Shown one piece after another: positions 6,050-13,649 of a DNA stretch of 15,098 nt (the first letter of the stretch is position 1; each line of letters starts with the position of its first letter). The position numbers and the translations under genes were made by a program. This stretch comes from Flavobacterium psychrophilum (GTDB lineage: Bacteria; Bacteroidota; Bacteroidia; Flavobacteriales; Flavobacteriaceae): contig DYPB01000048.1 in NCBI GenBank assembly GCA_020720185.1, forward strand, positions 1 through 15,098. Direction: 5' to 3'. The notes beneath the pieces were generated by a model that searched no databases, had not been told where the DNA came from, and saw only the letters and a list, made by a program, of their open reading frames with translations.

Positions 6050-7930
6050 ATGGACAATAATTTTTTAGCATTAGCCCTAATTTTAACGCCGTTTTTTGGC
6101 TTTTTAATCAATGTTTTCTTCGGAAAGAAGATTGGAAAAAACCTTTCTGGAATTATAGGAACACTGGCAATTATAATATCTTTTATAATTGCATTTACTT
6201 TTTTTGTTGACATTCAAACAACTCAAAATGCAATTTCAATGAATTTATTTAATTGGTTTTCGTTGCATGATGCGACCATCAATTTTGGGTTTTTACTGGA
6301 TGAATTATCCATACTTTGGTTGTTGTTTGTAACAGGAATAGGTTTATTAATACACTTATATTCAATATCTTATATGTATAAAGATGAGAATATGCATAAA
6401 TTTTTTGCTTATCTGAACTTGTTCGTTTTCTTTATGATTACGCTGGTTGTGGGAAGCAATTTATTAGTGATGTTTATAGGATGGGAAGGGGTAGGGCTTT
6501 GTTCGTATTTGTTAATAGGGTTTTGGCACAAAAACCAAGAATATAACGATGCTGCCAAAAAAGCATTTATCATGAACCGAATTGGAGATTTGGGTTTATT
6601 AATTGGAATTTTTATGCTCATTTATGGATTTGAAACCATTGATTTTATGGAATTGAAATCGATTTTGGCAGGAGCCAATTATGCCACAACACCGCCAATT
6701 ATTTTGTTTGCAACCTTGTTTTTATTCATCGGAGCGTGCGGAAAATCGGCACAAATTCCGCTATATACTTGGTTGCCTGATGCAATGGCTGGACCAACAC
6801 CCGTATCAGCATTAATACACGCTGCAACAATGGTAACGGCTGGAATTTTTATGCTTACAAGATTGAATTTTCTGTTCGATTTGGCACCAGAAATTCAAAC
6901 CCTGATAGCAATTATTGGTGTTTTCACAGCAATAATTGCCGCCACCATTGGCTTGGTACAAAACGATATTAAGAAAGTCTTGGCATATTCCACTGTTTCT
7001 CAACTCGGATTAATGTTTTTGGCTTTGGGGTGTGGAGCCTATCAAGCGGCTGTATTTCATGTAATTACACACGCATTTTTCAAAGCTTGTTTGTTTCTTG
7101 GGTCAGGTTCGGTTATCCATGCTTTGCACGGTGAACAAGATATGCGTAAAATGGGTGGTTTACGAAAAGTAATGCCCATTACTTTTATTACAATGTTGAT
7201 TTCGTCCTTAGCAATATCGGGAATTCCATTGTTTTCTGGCTTTTTCTCGAAAGATGAGATTTTAATGATAGCTTTTCATCATAATCCAATTTATTGGATA
7301 GTGGCCTCGGGGGCTTCAATTATGACAGCTTTTTATATGTTTAGATTAATGTTTTTAACTTTTTTTAAAGATTTTAGAGGAACAGAAGACCAGAAGAACC
7401 ATTTACACGAAAGTCCAATTTTAATCACATTGCCGTTAATAATTTTGGCAATTTTGGCAGCAGTTGGCGGATTAATATCCTTGCCAGGAAACAGTTGGTT
7501 GAACCATTATTTAGCTCCAATTTTTCATAAAACACACGAAGAGCATGATTTGACAACTTTGGATTATGCCTTGATGGGAATTGCCGTTATTGGAGCATTG
7601 GCAGGGATTATTTATGCTTATATTATTTATATCAAACGCCACAAAATTCCAGTTGAAGATACTGAAATTCAAGGATTTGAAAAAATTTTATACAACAAAT
7701 ATTATATAGATGAGTTTTATAACAAAACCATCGTAAGTCCTATAAATTGGTTTTCAAATTTCAGCAGAAATTATATCGAGCCAACCATTTCGGCAGGCGT
7801 TTTTGGGTTAGGGCAACTTACAAATCAGTTGGGAACACAAGGAAGAAAATTACACAACGGCAGTATTGGGTTGTATTTATTTGCTTTTGTAATAGCGTTT
7901 TGTGTTATTTTGGCTTGTATGTTTTTGTAA
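6050..7930 (+). CDS. nuoL: NADH-quinone oxidoreductase subunit L
   Basis: Distal antiporter-like proton-pumping subunit of complex I, including the C-terminal lateral helix that clamps the membrane arm. At 626 residues it is full length, with many hydrophobic helices. Key residues are visible: E146 in GWEGVG, K232 in GACGKSAQIPLYTWLPDA, and the MAGPTPVSALIHAATMVTAG discontinuous-helix region (246-265). The poorly conserved hydrophilic stretch after residue 500 (HKTHEEHD) and the final hydrophobic helix (about 610-626) fit the family. Starts two bases after nuoK. Confidence 0.97.
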   Translation: MDNNFLALALILTPFFGFLINVFFGKKIGKNLSGIIGTLAIIISFIIAFTFFVDIQTTQNAISMNLFNWFSLHDATINFGFLLDELSILWLLFVTGIGLLIHLYSISYMYKDENMHKFFAYLNLFVFFMITLVVGSNLLVMFIGWEGVGLCSYLLIGFWHKNQEYNDAAKKAFIMNRIGDLGLLIGIFMLIYGFETIDFMELKSILAGANYATTPPIILFATLFLFIGACGKSAQIPLYTWLPDAMAGPTPVSALIHAATMVTAGIFMLTRLNFLFDLAPEIQTLIAIIGVFTAIIAATIGLVQNDIKKVLAYSTVSQLGLMFLALGCGAYQAAVFHVITHAFFKACLFLGSGSVIHALHGEQDMRKMGGLRKVMPITFITMLISSLAISGIPLFSGFFSKDEILMIAFHHNPIYWIVASGASIMTAFYMFRLMFLTFFKDFRGTEDQKNHLHESPILITLPLIILAILAAVGGLISLPGNSWLNHYLAPIFHKTHEEHDLTTLDYALMGIAVIGALAGIIYAYIIYIKRHKIPVEDTEIQGFEKILYNKYYIDEFYNKTIVSPINWFSNFSRNYIEPTISAGVFGLGQLTNQLGTQGRKLHNGSIGLYLFAFVIAFCVILACMFL

Positions 7931-7940
7931 AAAAATCAAA

Positions 7941-7977
7941 ATTACGAATTCGTAATTCGTAATTATTAATTCGTAAT
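7941..7977 (+). repeat. AT-rich palindrome and iterated 10-mer between nuoL and nuoM
   Basis: ATTACGAATTCGTAAT (7941-7956) is a perfect 16-bp palindrome. The 10-mer AATTCGTAAT occurs three times (7947-7956, 7954-7963, 7968-7977). The same 15-mer GTAATTCGTAATTAT (7952-7966) recurs in the nuoM-nuoN gap at 9504-9518. These fill almost the whole 56-bp gap, leaving little room for anything but a ribosome landing site. Confidence 0.75.
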
Positions 7978-7986
7978 ATAAAAAAA

Positions 7987-9411
7987 ATGAATGTATCTCT
8001 TATTTTAATAACACTTTTAATTGGTTCGTTTGCCACCTATTTTTCTAGCAATAAATGGGCATCAAAAGTAGCTTTGTTTTTCAGTTTGTCGGCATTGGGA
8101 AGCTCAATATTTTTGTTGATGCAATACAATTCGGGCGAAAATATCAGTTTGATGAACCCATGGATGGAAATTCCAAAAATCGTTTTTGCTCTCAAAGCCG
8201 ATGGTTTATCAATGGCTATGTTGTTATTAACCACAGCATTAACGCCTTTAATGATTTTTTCAAGTTTTGGCAACAATCATAAAAATCCAAAATCATTTTA
8301 TAGTTTAATCCTCTTTATGGTATTTGCAATGACCGGAACTTTCCTTGCTGCCGACGGACTACTATACTATATTTTTTGGGAATTATCATTAATTCCAATT
8401 TATTTTATAGCCTTAATTTGGGGCAGTGGATACGAATTTGACCGCCGAAAAGCCGTTGTAAAATTTTTTATTTACACCCTTGCAGGTAGTTTATTTATGC
8501 TGGTTGCATTTATTTATTTGTATCAAAAATCAGGCAGTTTTTTATTAGACGATTTGTATAAAATTGAACTGACAGGAAATGAACAAATGTGGATTTTCTT
8601 GGCATTTTTCTTGGCCTATGCTATTAAAATTCCGTTAATTCCATTCCATTCTTGGCAAGCAAAAGTGTATCAAAAAGCACCAACCACAGGTACAATGTTA
8701 CTCTCTGGAATTATGCTAAAAATGGGATTGTACAGTATTATTCGTTGGCAATTACCGCTAACTTATCAATATGCTAATGCAAATAAATACCTTTTGATTT
8801 CGATAGGAATTGCAGGTACAATTTATGGTTCGATAGTGGCCTTACGCCAAAAAGATTTAAAAAAATTATTGGCCTATTCGTCCTTGGCACATGTTGGGTT
8901 GATAACTGCAGGAATTTACACCCTAACCCTTGATGGTTTGCGTGGAGCCGTTTTACAAATGTTAGCACACGGGTTAGTCGTTGTAGGATTATTTTTTGCC
9001 GCAGAGATTATTCAAAGAAGATATAACACAAATAAAATCAATGAGTTAGGAGGAATTAGAAGCCAATCACCAAAATTCACTTCAATGTTTATGTTATTAG
9101 TCTTGGCATCGGTTGCCTTACCAACTTCGTTAAATTTTGTGGGAGAATTTACGGTTTTGTATAGTTTAGCACAAGTTAATTTTTGGTTTGCTTTAATTGG
9201 CGGAACAACAATTATTCTTGGGGCTTATTATATGTTAAAAATGTTTCAAAAAACAATGCTTGGCGAGGATAATAAAAGATTTTTTGCCGATGTAAATACT
9301 TACGAAACCATTGTTTTTGTTATAATTATCTTACTTTTATTCTTCTTTGGATTATTTCCACAGGGGATAATTGATTTGATAACACCGAGTTTGGAATCTT
9401 TAATTAGATAA
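7987..9411 (+). CDS. nuoM: NADH-quinone oxidoreductase subunit M
   Basis: Central antiporter-like proton pump of complex I, 474 residues and somewhat shorter than the E. coli protein (about 509). E132 lies in FWELSLIPIYF and K214 in AYAIKIPLIPFHSW, the expected proton-channel pair. The usual HTWLPDAH loop is replaced by HSWQAKVYQKAPTTGTMLLS (221-240), which keeps the APT-G core and continues into GIMLKMGLYS. I read this as a Bacteroidota variant. A second lysine region, LRQKDLKKLLAYSS, is in place. The frame is intact; the gene is bordered by repeat-bearing gaps on both sides. Confidence 0.96.
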   Translation: MNVSLILITLLIGSFATYFSSNKWASKVALFFSLSALGSSIFLLMQYNSGENISLMNPWMEIPKIVFALKADGLSMAMLLLTTALTPLMIFSSFGNNHKNPKSFYSLILFMVFAMTGTFLAADGLLYYIFWELSLIPIYFIALIWGSGYEFDRRKAVVKFFIYTLAGSLFMLVAFIYLYQKSGSFLLDDLYKIELTGNEQMWIFLAFFLAYAIKIPLIPFHSWQAKVYQKAPTTGTMLLSGIMLKMGLYSIIRWQLPLTYQYANANKYLLISIGIAGTIYGSIVALRQKDLKKLLAYSSLAHVGLITAGIYTLTLDGLRGAVLQMLAHGLVVVGLFFAAEIIQRRYNTNKINELGGIRSQSPKFTSMFMLLVLASVALPTSLNFVGEFTVLYSLAQVNFWFALIGGTTIILGAYYMLKMFQKTMLGEDNKRFFADVNTYETIVFVIIILLLFFFGLFPQGIIDLITPSLESLIR

Positions 9412-9524
9412 GAAGACAGGGGAGTTCTGCTTCCAAAAAAATAAAAATTTAATAAATAGAGAAATTATAATTCACAAATTAATCATTATTAATTTAGTAA
9501 TTAGTAATTCGTAATTATCAAAAA
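9412..9524 (+). repeat. Repeat-bearing spacer between nuoM and nuoN
   Basis: This 113-bp AT-rich gap holds the 15-mer GTAATTCGTAATTAT (9504-9518), identical to the one in the nuoL-nuoM gap, preceded by degenerate TTAATTTAGTAATTAGTAA units. No ORF or promoter pattern is evident. It appears to be a remnant of the same AT-rich dispersed repeat family. Confidence 0.6.
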
Positions 9525-10931
9525 ATGACAACACTAATAGCAATTACAACACTGGGAATTTTGACCCTGATTTTTGAAATTTTTAACCTCCGAAAATGGA
9601 TAGTGCCATTTACTATTATCGGACTTTCTATAATATTATCTGTTACAGTTATGGATGAGTGTGCCGTATTCAGCGGGTTGAAACTTTTTAACGAGTCTTC
9701 TCAATACAATAATATGATTGTAGTTGATAAATTTGCGACGGCATTCACAAGTTTGTTTATCTTACTGACTATCTTTCTAGTAGCTTTGAGCGATCATTTT
9801 TATAGAGCTGTTTCCTCAAAAATATCCGATTTCATTGCTATAAAGATATTTCTTTTAGCAGGTTCGATAGTTATGGTTTCTTTTGGTAATTTGGCAATGT
9901 TTTTCTTAGGAATCGAGGTTTTATCTATCTCTTTATATGTTTTGGCTGCATCAAATCGATTAAATTTAAAAAGTAACGAAGCTGGAATGAAATACTTTTT
10001 AATGGGCAGTTTTGCATCGGGAATTATACTTTTTGGAATTTGTTTAATTTATGGCGCTATGGGCAGTTTTGATTTATATGAAATAGGTCAAATGTCTCAA
10101 TCTGCCGAGTTGCCCTTGTGGTATCCTATTGGTATTTTGTTAATTGCGATCGGAATGTTATTTAAAATTGCTGCTGTACCGTTCCATTTTTGGGCACCAG
10201 ATGTGTATGAAGGTGCTCCGTCAATTACTACTGCAACAATGAGTACGCTGGCTAAAGTAGTAGCCGTAGCCACTTTTTTCAAACTGCTTTCAGCCTTGAA
10301 TATTGATGGGAATGAGTTTGGAATATCATTCAAAATTGTAACCTCTGTAATTGTAACTGCTTCAATTACAATAGGTAATATTATGGCATTGAAACAAAAT
10401 AATGTAAAACGAATGTTGGCTTTTTCTGGAATTTCCCACACTGGGTTTATGCTACTTGCTATGCTTTCGTTATCAGTATCAACCTCAAACTTATTGTACT
10501 ATACATTTGCTTATTCATTAGCGGGAATATCAGCATTTAGCGTTTTGTTATTTGTTTGTCATCATCTTGAAAATGAAGATATTGCAAATTTCCATGGATT
10601 AGGCAAAAGCCATCCATTATTGGCAGCAATTCTAACAGGTAGTTTGTTGTCAATGGCAGGAATCCCTATATTTTCAGGTTTTTTTGCTAAATTTTTTATG
10701 TTTAGTCAAGCCATTAATTCAGGCTATTTCTGGTTAGTTATTGTTGGTGTAATTAACTCTATAATTAGTGTTGGTTACTATTTTAAATTAATAATTGTGA
10801 TGTACACCAAAGAGCCGAACGAGGAAAAATCAGCAACACCTCCAATTATTTATGGAGTTGCCATTGTATCAATGGTTTTGAATTTAATTATTGGTTTTTT
10901 CCCAAGTTTGGTATTAAATTTATTAAAATAA
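9525..10931 (+). CDS. nuoN: NADH-quinone oxidoreductase subunit N
   Basis: Third antiporter-like proton pump of complex I, adjacent to NuoK in the enzyme. 468 residues, full length. E131 in FLGIEVLSISLY and K214 in LFKIAAVPFHFW are the channel residues, followed by the family signature HFWAPDVYEGAPSITTATMS (221-240). The second lysine region MALKQNNVKRMLAFSGISHTG is present. It closes the operon: no complex I gene follows and a terminator-like hairpin lies about 85 bp downstream. Confidence 0.96.
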   Translation: MTTLIAITTLGILTLIFEIFNLRKWIVPFTIIGLSIILSVTVMDECAVFSGLKLFNESSQYNNMIVVDKFATAFTSLFILLTIFLVALSDHFYRAVSSKISDFIAIKIFLLAGSIVMVSFGNLAMFFLGIEVLSISLYVLAASNRLNLKSNEAGMKYFLMGSFASGIILFGICLIYGAMGSFDLYEIGQMSQSAELPLWYPIGILLIAIGMLFKIAAVPFHFWAPDVYEGAPSITTATMSTLAKVVAVATFFKLLSALNIDGNEFGISFKIVTSVIVTASITIGNIMALKQNNVKRMLAFSGISHTGFMLLAMLSLSVSTSNLLYYTFAYSLAGISAFSVLLFVCHHLENEDIANFHGLGKSHPLLAAILTGSLLSMAGIPIFSGFFAKFFMFSQAINSGYFWLVIVGVINSIISVGYYFKLIIVMYTKEPNEEKSATPPIIYGVAIVSMVLNLIIGFFPSLVLNLLK

Positions 10932-11015
10932 AGCGTTTTTTTGTTTGATGGATTCAACCTAAATTTCAGACATAGTCAAAGAGAAAATCCGATTATTTTT
11001 GACTTATAATAATTC

Positions 11016-11054
11016 AAAAAAAGAGCCATTCTTATTAGGAATGACTCTTTTTTT
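11016..11054. terminator. Bidirectional terminator between nuoN and the convergent small gene
   Basis: AAAGAG-C-CATTC (11020-11031) pairs with GAATG-A-CTCTTT (11039-11050) around the 7-nt loop 11032-11038, flanked by an A-run on the left and a T-run on the right (to 11056). The single mismatch is C-A on the + strand and becomes a G-U wobble on the - strand. The hairpin therefore works in both directions, as expected between convergent genes ending at 10931 (+) and 11075 (-). Confidence 0.85.
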
Positions 11055-11074
11055 TTGGATTAAAGAAATTAGAT

Positions 11075-11401
11075 TTAGTTGTTTCTTAATTCTTTTTCTT
11101 TCTTTTGAATTTCTTTTCTTTTTGCCTCTTGCTCATCAGTCAAAACTTCATCTACTTTTGCTTTAGCTTCGGATCTTGTAGCTTTTTTCTCTTCTTTTGT
11201 CATCGCTTTTCTTTCTTTGCGAATCACTTTTAATTTTTCTTTTTGTTCTGGAGTCAAATTAGCATTTGCTTCTTTTCTCATTTTTTTAATTTCCGTTTTC
11301 TCTTCCGTGCTTAATTCTTTTTTTACTTTTGTAACGCTTTGTGCATTTACACTCGTTAATCCGAACAGTAACATTGACATTACTAAAATTGCTTTTTTCA
11401 T
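11075..11401 (-). CDS. Secreted basic LTxxQ/Spy-like helical protein
   Basis: 108 residues with a clear signal peptide: MKK, a hydrophobic core (AILVMSMLLFGLTS) and a probable cleavage after VNA (residue 20). The mature part is almost entirely charged alpha-helix, with repeating LTxEQ/LSxEE units: LSTEEKTEIKKMRKE (30-44), LTPEQKEKLKVIRKE (49-63) and LTDEQEAKRKEIQKK (87-101). This resembles the LTxxQ motif of Spy/CpxP-type periplasmic proteins and the small Bacteroidota DUF4890-type proteins; the exact family is uncertain. A periplasmic envelope-stress or chaperone-like role is inference. The gene stands alone, converging on nuoN, and its upstream region contains an AAAGCT-TAATT-AGCTTT inverted repeat (11427-11443) in the presumed leader. 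I found no good TAnnTTTG promoter. Confidence 0.75.
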   Translation of the reverse strand: MKKAILVMSMLLFGLTSVNAQSVTKVKKELSTEEKTEIKKMRKEANANLTPEQKEKLKVIRKERKAMTKEEKKATRSEAKAKVDEVLTDEQEAKRKEIQKKEKELRNN

Positions 11402-11710
11402 TTTATTATTTTTAAGATTAATATTTAAAGCTTAATTAGCTTTTAACTTGGACTATTATTTGTTTAAAAGGTTTAATCAAGGTTTTTTAAATGAGTGGAT
11501 ATTATTCTAAAATTTTAGTAACAAACCCATTTATGTTTTAATCTTTCTTCTCCGTGTTTTGTGTCAAATATCCTAGTTTTACCAAAAGTTAAGGTTAATT
11601 TAGCCCATTTCTTCGAAAATTTATCTCCTCCGTTAGCTGTCAGTTTTAAAGAAAGCTAAAAGAAATGAGGAAAATAAAAAAAACAATCTTAATAGTATAA
11701 AATTTCTGTA
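11402..11710. other. 309-bp gene-free region upstream of the LTxxQ gene and downstream of cox4
   Basis: AT-rich, with only trivial ORFs on either strand. It contains the inverted repeat 11427-11443 close to the LTxxQ gene and a CTCCGTGTTTTGTG segment near 11551-11564 that is the inverse of the AAACACGGAG core seen at 2541-2550. The LTxxQ promoter must lie here, but I cannot point to it with confidence. No downstream oxidase assembly gene follows cox4. Confidence 0.5.
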
Positions 11711-11719
11711 TTAGAAATT
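11701..11719 (-). terminator. Weak terminator-like hairpin at the cox4 stop
   Basis: AATTTCT (11701-11707) and AGAAATT (11713-11719) form a 7-bp AT-rich stem with a 5-nt loop that includes part of the cox4 stop codon. Read on the - strand it is followed by TTTATAC and, further on, a T-rich stretch. The stem is weak, so termination here is only a possibility. Confidence 0.3.
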
Positions 11720-12070
11720 CCATTTAATAGTAGAATTAGCAAATACTCCAAAAACATAACTCCCTTCGAGTAACATTATTAAAGTTATGTATAATGCCAA
11801 AAATACCAGTGGTCCTACTACAAACGATCGTAGGGATGATTTTTCACCTTCCATGTGCATAAATGCCCATACTATATAATAAGCTTTTATTAATGTAAGT
11901 ATAATAAACATCCAGTTTAACAAATTTAAATTGAGTAAGTTAGTTAGATATAAAAAATCAGGTTTCATTAAACCCATTACTACTTCAAAAATTGTTATTA
12001 ATGATAATATTATAAAAACATTCCAAATTCTTTTGGTGTTTGAGCTGTGTTCGTGTGTTAAATGTGACAT
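11711..12070 (-). CDS. Cytochrome c oxidase subunit IV, prokaryotic type
   Basis: 119 residues with three hydrophobic helices at about 16-34, 52-71 and 84-103. The motif KAYYIVWAFMHMEGE (62-76) between helices two and three is characteristic of the prokaryotic COX4 family, small structural subunits of caa3-type and related heme-copper oxidases. It lies 17 bp behind cox3 on the same strand and is almost certainly co-transcribed. The His-rich N-terminus (MSHLTHEHS) is seen in relatives. In other Flavobacteriia, oxidase-assembly genes often follow; here the strand is empty for about 300 bp. Confidence 0.88.
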   Translation of the reverse strand: MSHLTHEHSSNTKRIWNVFIILSLITIFEVVMGLMKPDFLYLTNLLNLNLLNWMFIILTLIKAYYIVWAFMHMEGEKSSLRSFVVGPLVFLALYITLIMLLEGSYVFGVFANSTIKWNF

Positions 12071-12087
12071 ATTTTTATTTTAAAAGA

Positions 12088-13113
12088 TTAAACTAAATAG
12101 AAGAATGTAAATACAAATACCCAAACTAAATCTACAAAGTGCCAGTATAACCCTACTTTTTCTATCATTTCATAGTTTCTGCGTTTGTCATAAGTTCCTA
12201 AAAGAACATTGAAAAAAATGATTATATTAAGTAAAACTCCTGTAAATACATGGAAACCATGAAAACCTGTAATAAAAAAGAAGAAATCGGCAAATGATTT
12301 TTGTCCATATTCGTTTCTAATTAAATTTGCACCCTCTACAACAATTATACCATTTGACAACATTGCCTCAGAGGCTGTTCTTGTAAGAATTGTTTTGTGT
12401 TTTACGGCACATAAACTATGTTGTACTGTTGTTGCATTTTCAGCTTTGTCGGCTTCGTCATAAATAGATTCAATTCTTATCAATAAATTTTTATTGTTTT
12501 TAAAACCTTCTTTAACCTCTTCAATATTGTAGTTTGACAATGAACCTTCCTCCATAAACCATGTGGCTTTGCCTCGGGTAAGTTGCTCTCTATCATGAGG
12601 AATATTTGCGGCAAATTCATTAAGTGCTACTCTTTTTCCTTCGTTATCTACAAATTGTAAAATACTTCCTCCTTTTGTTTCGACAGCACCATATTGTCCG
12701 TGAATAAAATTTTTCCATTCCCAAGCCTGTGATCCTAAAAATATAAATCCGCCTATAATGGTTAAAAACATATAAACGGCTACCTTACCTCTTTGTAATT
12801 TATGACCAGCATCAACAGCAAGCACCATTGTTACCGATGAAAATATCAAAATAAAGGTCATAAATGCTACATAAAGCATTGGCATATCTTTGCCGTGCAT
12901 AAATGGAAAGTGATTAAAAACCTCGTCTGGTAAAGGCCAAACTTTTATAAATTTGAATCTTGAAAAGCCATAGGCTCCAAGAAAACCCGTAAATGTTAAT
13001 GCGTCTGATACGATAAAAAACCACATCATTAATTTGCCGTAACGGGCACCCATAGGCTCTTGTATGTTGCCTAATGTTGTTTCTTTATTTCCAGTTGTAA
13101 CTGTATTTGCCAT
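12088..13113 (-). CDS. Cytochrome c oxidase subunit III with long hydrophilic insertion
   Basis: Heme-copper oxidase subunit III, which stabilises the catalytic subunit and its proton uptake. 341 residues against about 200 for short bacterial forms. Hydrophobic segments: about 27-50, 78-103, 109-130, 274-305 and 316-341. Family motifs are GKLMMWFFIVSDALTF (26-41), GSQAWEWKNF (127-136), FFFFITGFHGFHVFTG (277-292) and GLYWHFVDLVWVFVFTFFYL (321-340). Between the third and fourth segments sits a charged, soluble stretch of roughly 135 residues (135-270) that splits the normal loop. I recall similar long Cox3 proteins in Flavobacteriia, so it is probably a lineage feature of unknown purpose. It heads the two-gene unit cox3-cox4 behind a recognisable promoter. 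Confidence 0.9.
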   Translation of the reverse strand: MANTVTTGNKETTLGNIQEPMGARYGKLMMWFFIVSDALTFTGFLGAYGFSRFKFIKVWPLPDEVFNHFPFMHGKDMPMLYVAFMTFILIFSSVTMVLAVDAGHKLQRGKVAVYMFLTIIGGFIFLGSQAWEWKNFIHGQYGAVETKGGSILQFVDNEGKRVALNEFAANIPHDREQLTRGKATWFMEEGSLSNYNIEEVKEGFKNNKNLLIRIESIYDEADKAENATTVQHSLCAVKHKTILTRTASEAMLSNGIIVVEGANLIRNEYGQKSFADFFFFITGFHGFHVFTGVLLNIIIFFNVLLGTYDKRRNYEMIEKVGLYWHFVDLVWVFVFTFFYLV

Positions 13114-13135
13114 AAATTTTAACTTTAAAAGTGTA

Positions 13136-13165
13136 CAAATTTACATTTTTTTATTATTTACACAA
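13136..13165 (-). promoter_or_regulatory. Bacteroidota-type promoter of cox3-cox4
   Basis: Read on the - strand, TTG (complement of 13163-13165) is followed after 19 nt by TAAATTTG (complement of 13136-13143), a full match to the TAnnTTTG -7 box with a -33 TTG as described for Flavobacterium. The implied start of transcription is about 15-20 bp before the cox3 ATG at 13113, giving a short leader. Confidence 0.65.
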
Positions 13166-13336
13166 TATCGAAATAAAAAGATTTTTCGAAAATTATATTT
13201 TATACCAAACAAACTTATAAAATTAGCTAATCTATTGTTTCGCTTTTGCTAAGATTTCAGATAAAAATATTTTTATAGACTAAAAAGTAGGTTAATTCTT
13301 TTTTTGAGGTGCTATGAAAAATATCCTTTTATTGCG

Positions 13337-13388
13337 GTTGATGTAGAATTTTTTTGGCTAATTAGAGAACTTTTTAGTTGATGTAGAA
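13337..13388 (+). repeat. 12-bp direct repeat with 40-bp period
   Basis: GTTGATGTAGAA occurs at 13337-13348 and 13377-13388, the second copy ending five bases before the candidate -33 box of the peptide gene. A 40-bp period is close to four helical turns, so both copies would face the same side of DNA, consistent with paired binding sites for a regulator. This is inference from spacing only. Confidence 0.5.
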
Positions 13389-13393
13389 AACCA

Positions 13394-13425
13394 TTTGTTA
13401 AAACAAAAATTATTTATTAATCTTG
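13394..13425 (+). promoter_or_regulatory. Candidate promoter of the double-glycine peptide gene
   Basis: TTTG (13394-13397), a 20-nt spacer, then TAATCTTG (13418-13425), one base away from the Bacteroidota TAnnTTTG -7 box. It would place the RNA start about 28 bp before the peptide ATG at 13460. Confidence 0.4.
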
Positions 13426-13459
13426 CTGGGCGTAAGAACCTAGCACAAATCTTAAAATT

Positions 13460-13585
13460 ATGTTAGATTTAAAAAATTTAGGCGTAGTTGAGATGAGTTC
13501 TCAAGAACAAGTAGAAATTGAAGGTGGAATATTACCTTGGCTTATTATTGCTGCTTGTTTACTATATTCTACTAAAGCATACTAA
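13460..13585 (+). CDS. Double-glycine leader peptide, bacteriocin-like (41 aa)
   Basis: A 41-residue product with the layout of a class II bacteriocin or peptide-signal precursor. Leader residues 1-23 (MLDLKNLGVVEMSSQEQVEI, then EGG) carry the double-glycine pattern: hydrophobic M at -12, E at -8, I at -4 and GG at -2/-1. The predicted mature peptide is only 18 residues, ILPWLIIAACLLYSTKAY, with one tryptophan and one cysteine, and is hydrophobic enough to insert in a membrane. Leaders of the form MLxLKNLGVxEM are familiar from Bacteroidota bacteriocin-like peptides. The gene has a candidate promoter, a hairpin 14 bp behind it, then genes for a membrane protein and an ABC ATPase. Toxic, signalling and morphogen-like roles are all possible. 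ATG 13460 is the only start that includes a full leader. Confidence 0.7.
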   Translation: MLDLKNLGVVEMSSQEQVEIEGGILPWLIIAACLLYSTKAY

Positions 13586-13599
13586 AATGTGTGAATTTT

Positions 13600-13637
13600 A
13601 ATTTAGTGAGGGTTGAAGTTACGATCCTCACTAAATT
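13600..13637 (+). terminator. Hairpin between peptide gene and transporter genes (attenuator-like)
   Basis: AATTTAGTGAGG (13600-13611) pairs perfectly with CCTCACTAAATT (13626-13637). Four further pairs, two of them G-U, can extend the stem inwards and leave a 6-nt loop (13616-13621). Only a short, broken T-stretch (TTTATAAATT) follows, so readthrough is likely. This is a common arrangement for setting high peptide and low transporter expression from one promoter; it may also stabilise the 3' end of a processed peptide mRNA. Confidence 0.65.
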
Positions 13638-13649
13638 TATAAATTATCA

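Larger units (their letters stand above)
13114..13459. other. 346-bp divergent intergenic region between cox3 and the peptide gene
   Basis: No supported ORF. It contains the cox3 promoter on the - strand and a candidate promoter for the peptide gene on the + strand. It also holds a perfect palindrome ATAAAAATATTTTTAT (13261-13276) and a 12-bp direct repeat spaced by 40 bp (13337-13388). Both unrelated modules are therefore controlled from this stretch. Confidence 0.6.

Noticed and set aside
7747..7962. 71-codon + strand ORF overlapping the nuoL end
   Set aside because: Different frame inside the conserved nuoL C-terminus and running into the repeat-filled gap; no family features.
10097..10441. 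114-codon minus-strand ORF within nuoN
   Set aside because: It is an antisense shadow of a conserved hydrophobic gene; its composition mirrors the complement of membrane helices and no promoter is evident.
13064..13252. 62-codon + strand ORF overlapping the cox3 start
   Set aside because: It covers the cox3 N-terminus on the opposite strand and its promoter region; no recognisable features.
13314..13346. Short + strand ORF (MKNILLLRLM) upstream of the peptide gene
   Set aside because: Only ten codons, no ribosome-binding or conservation argument, and it overlaps the direct repeat.
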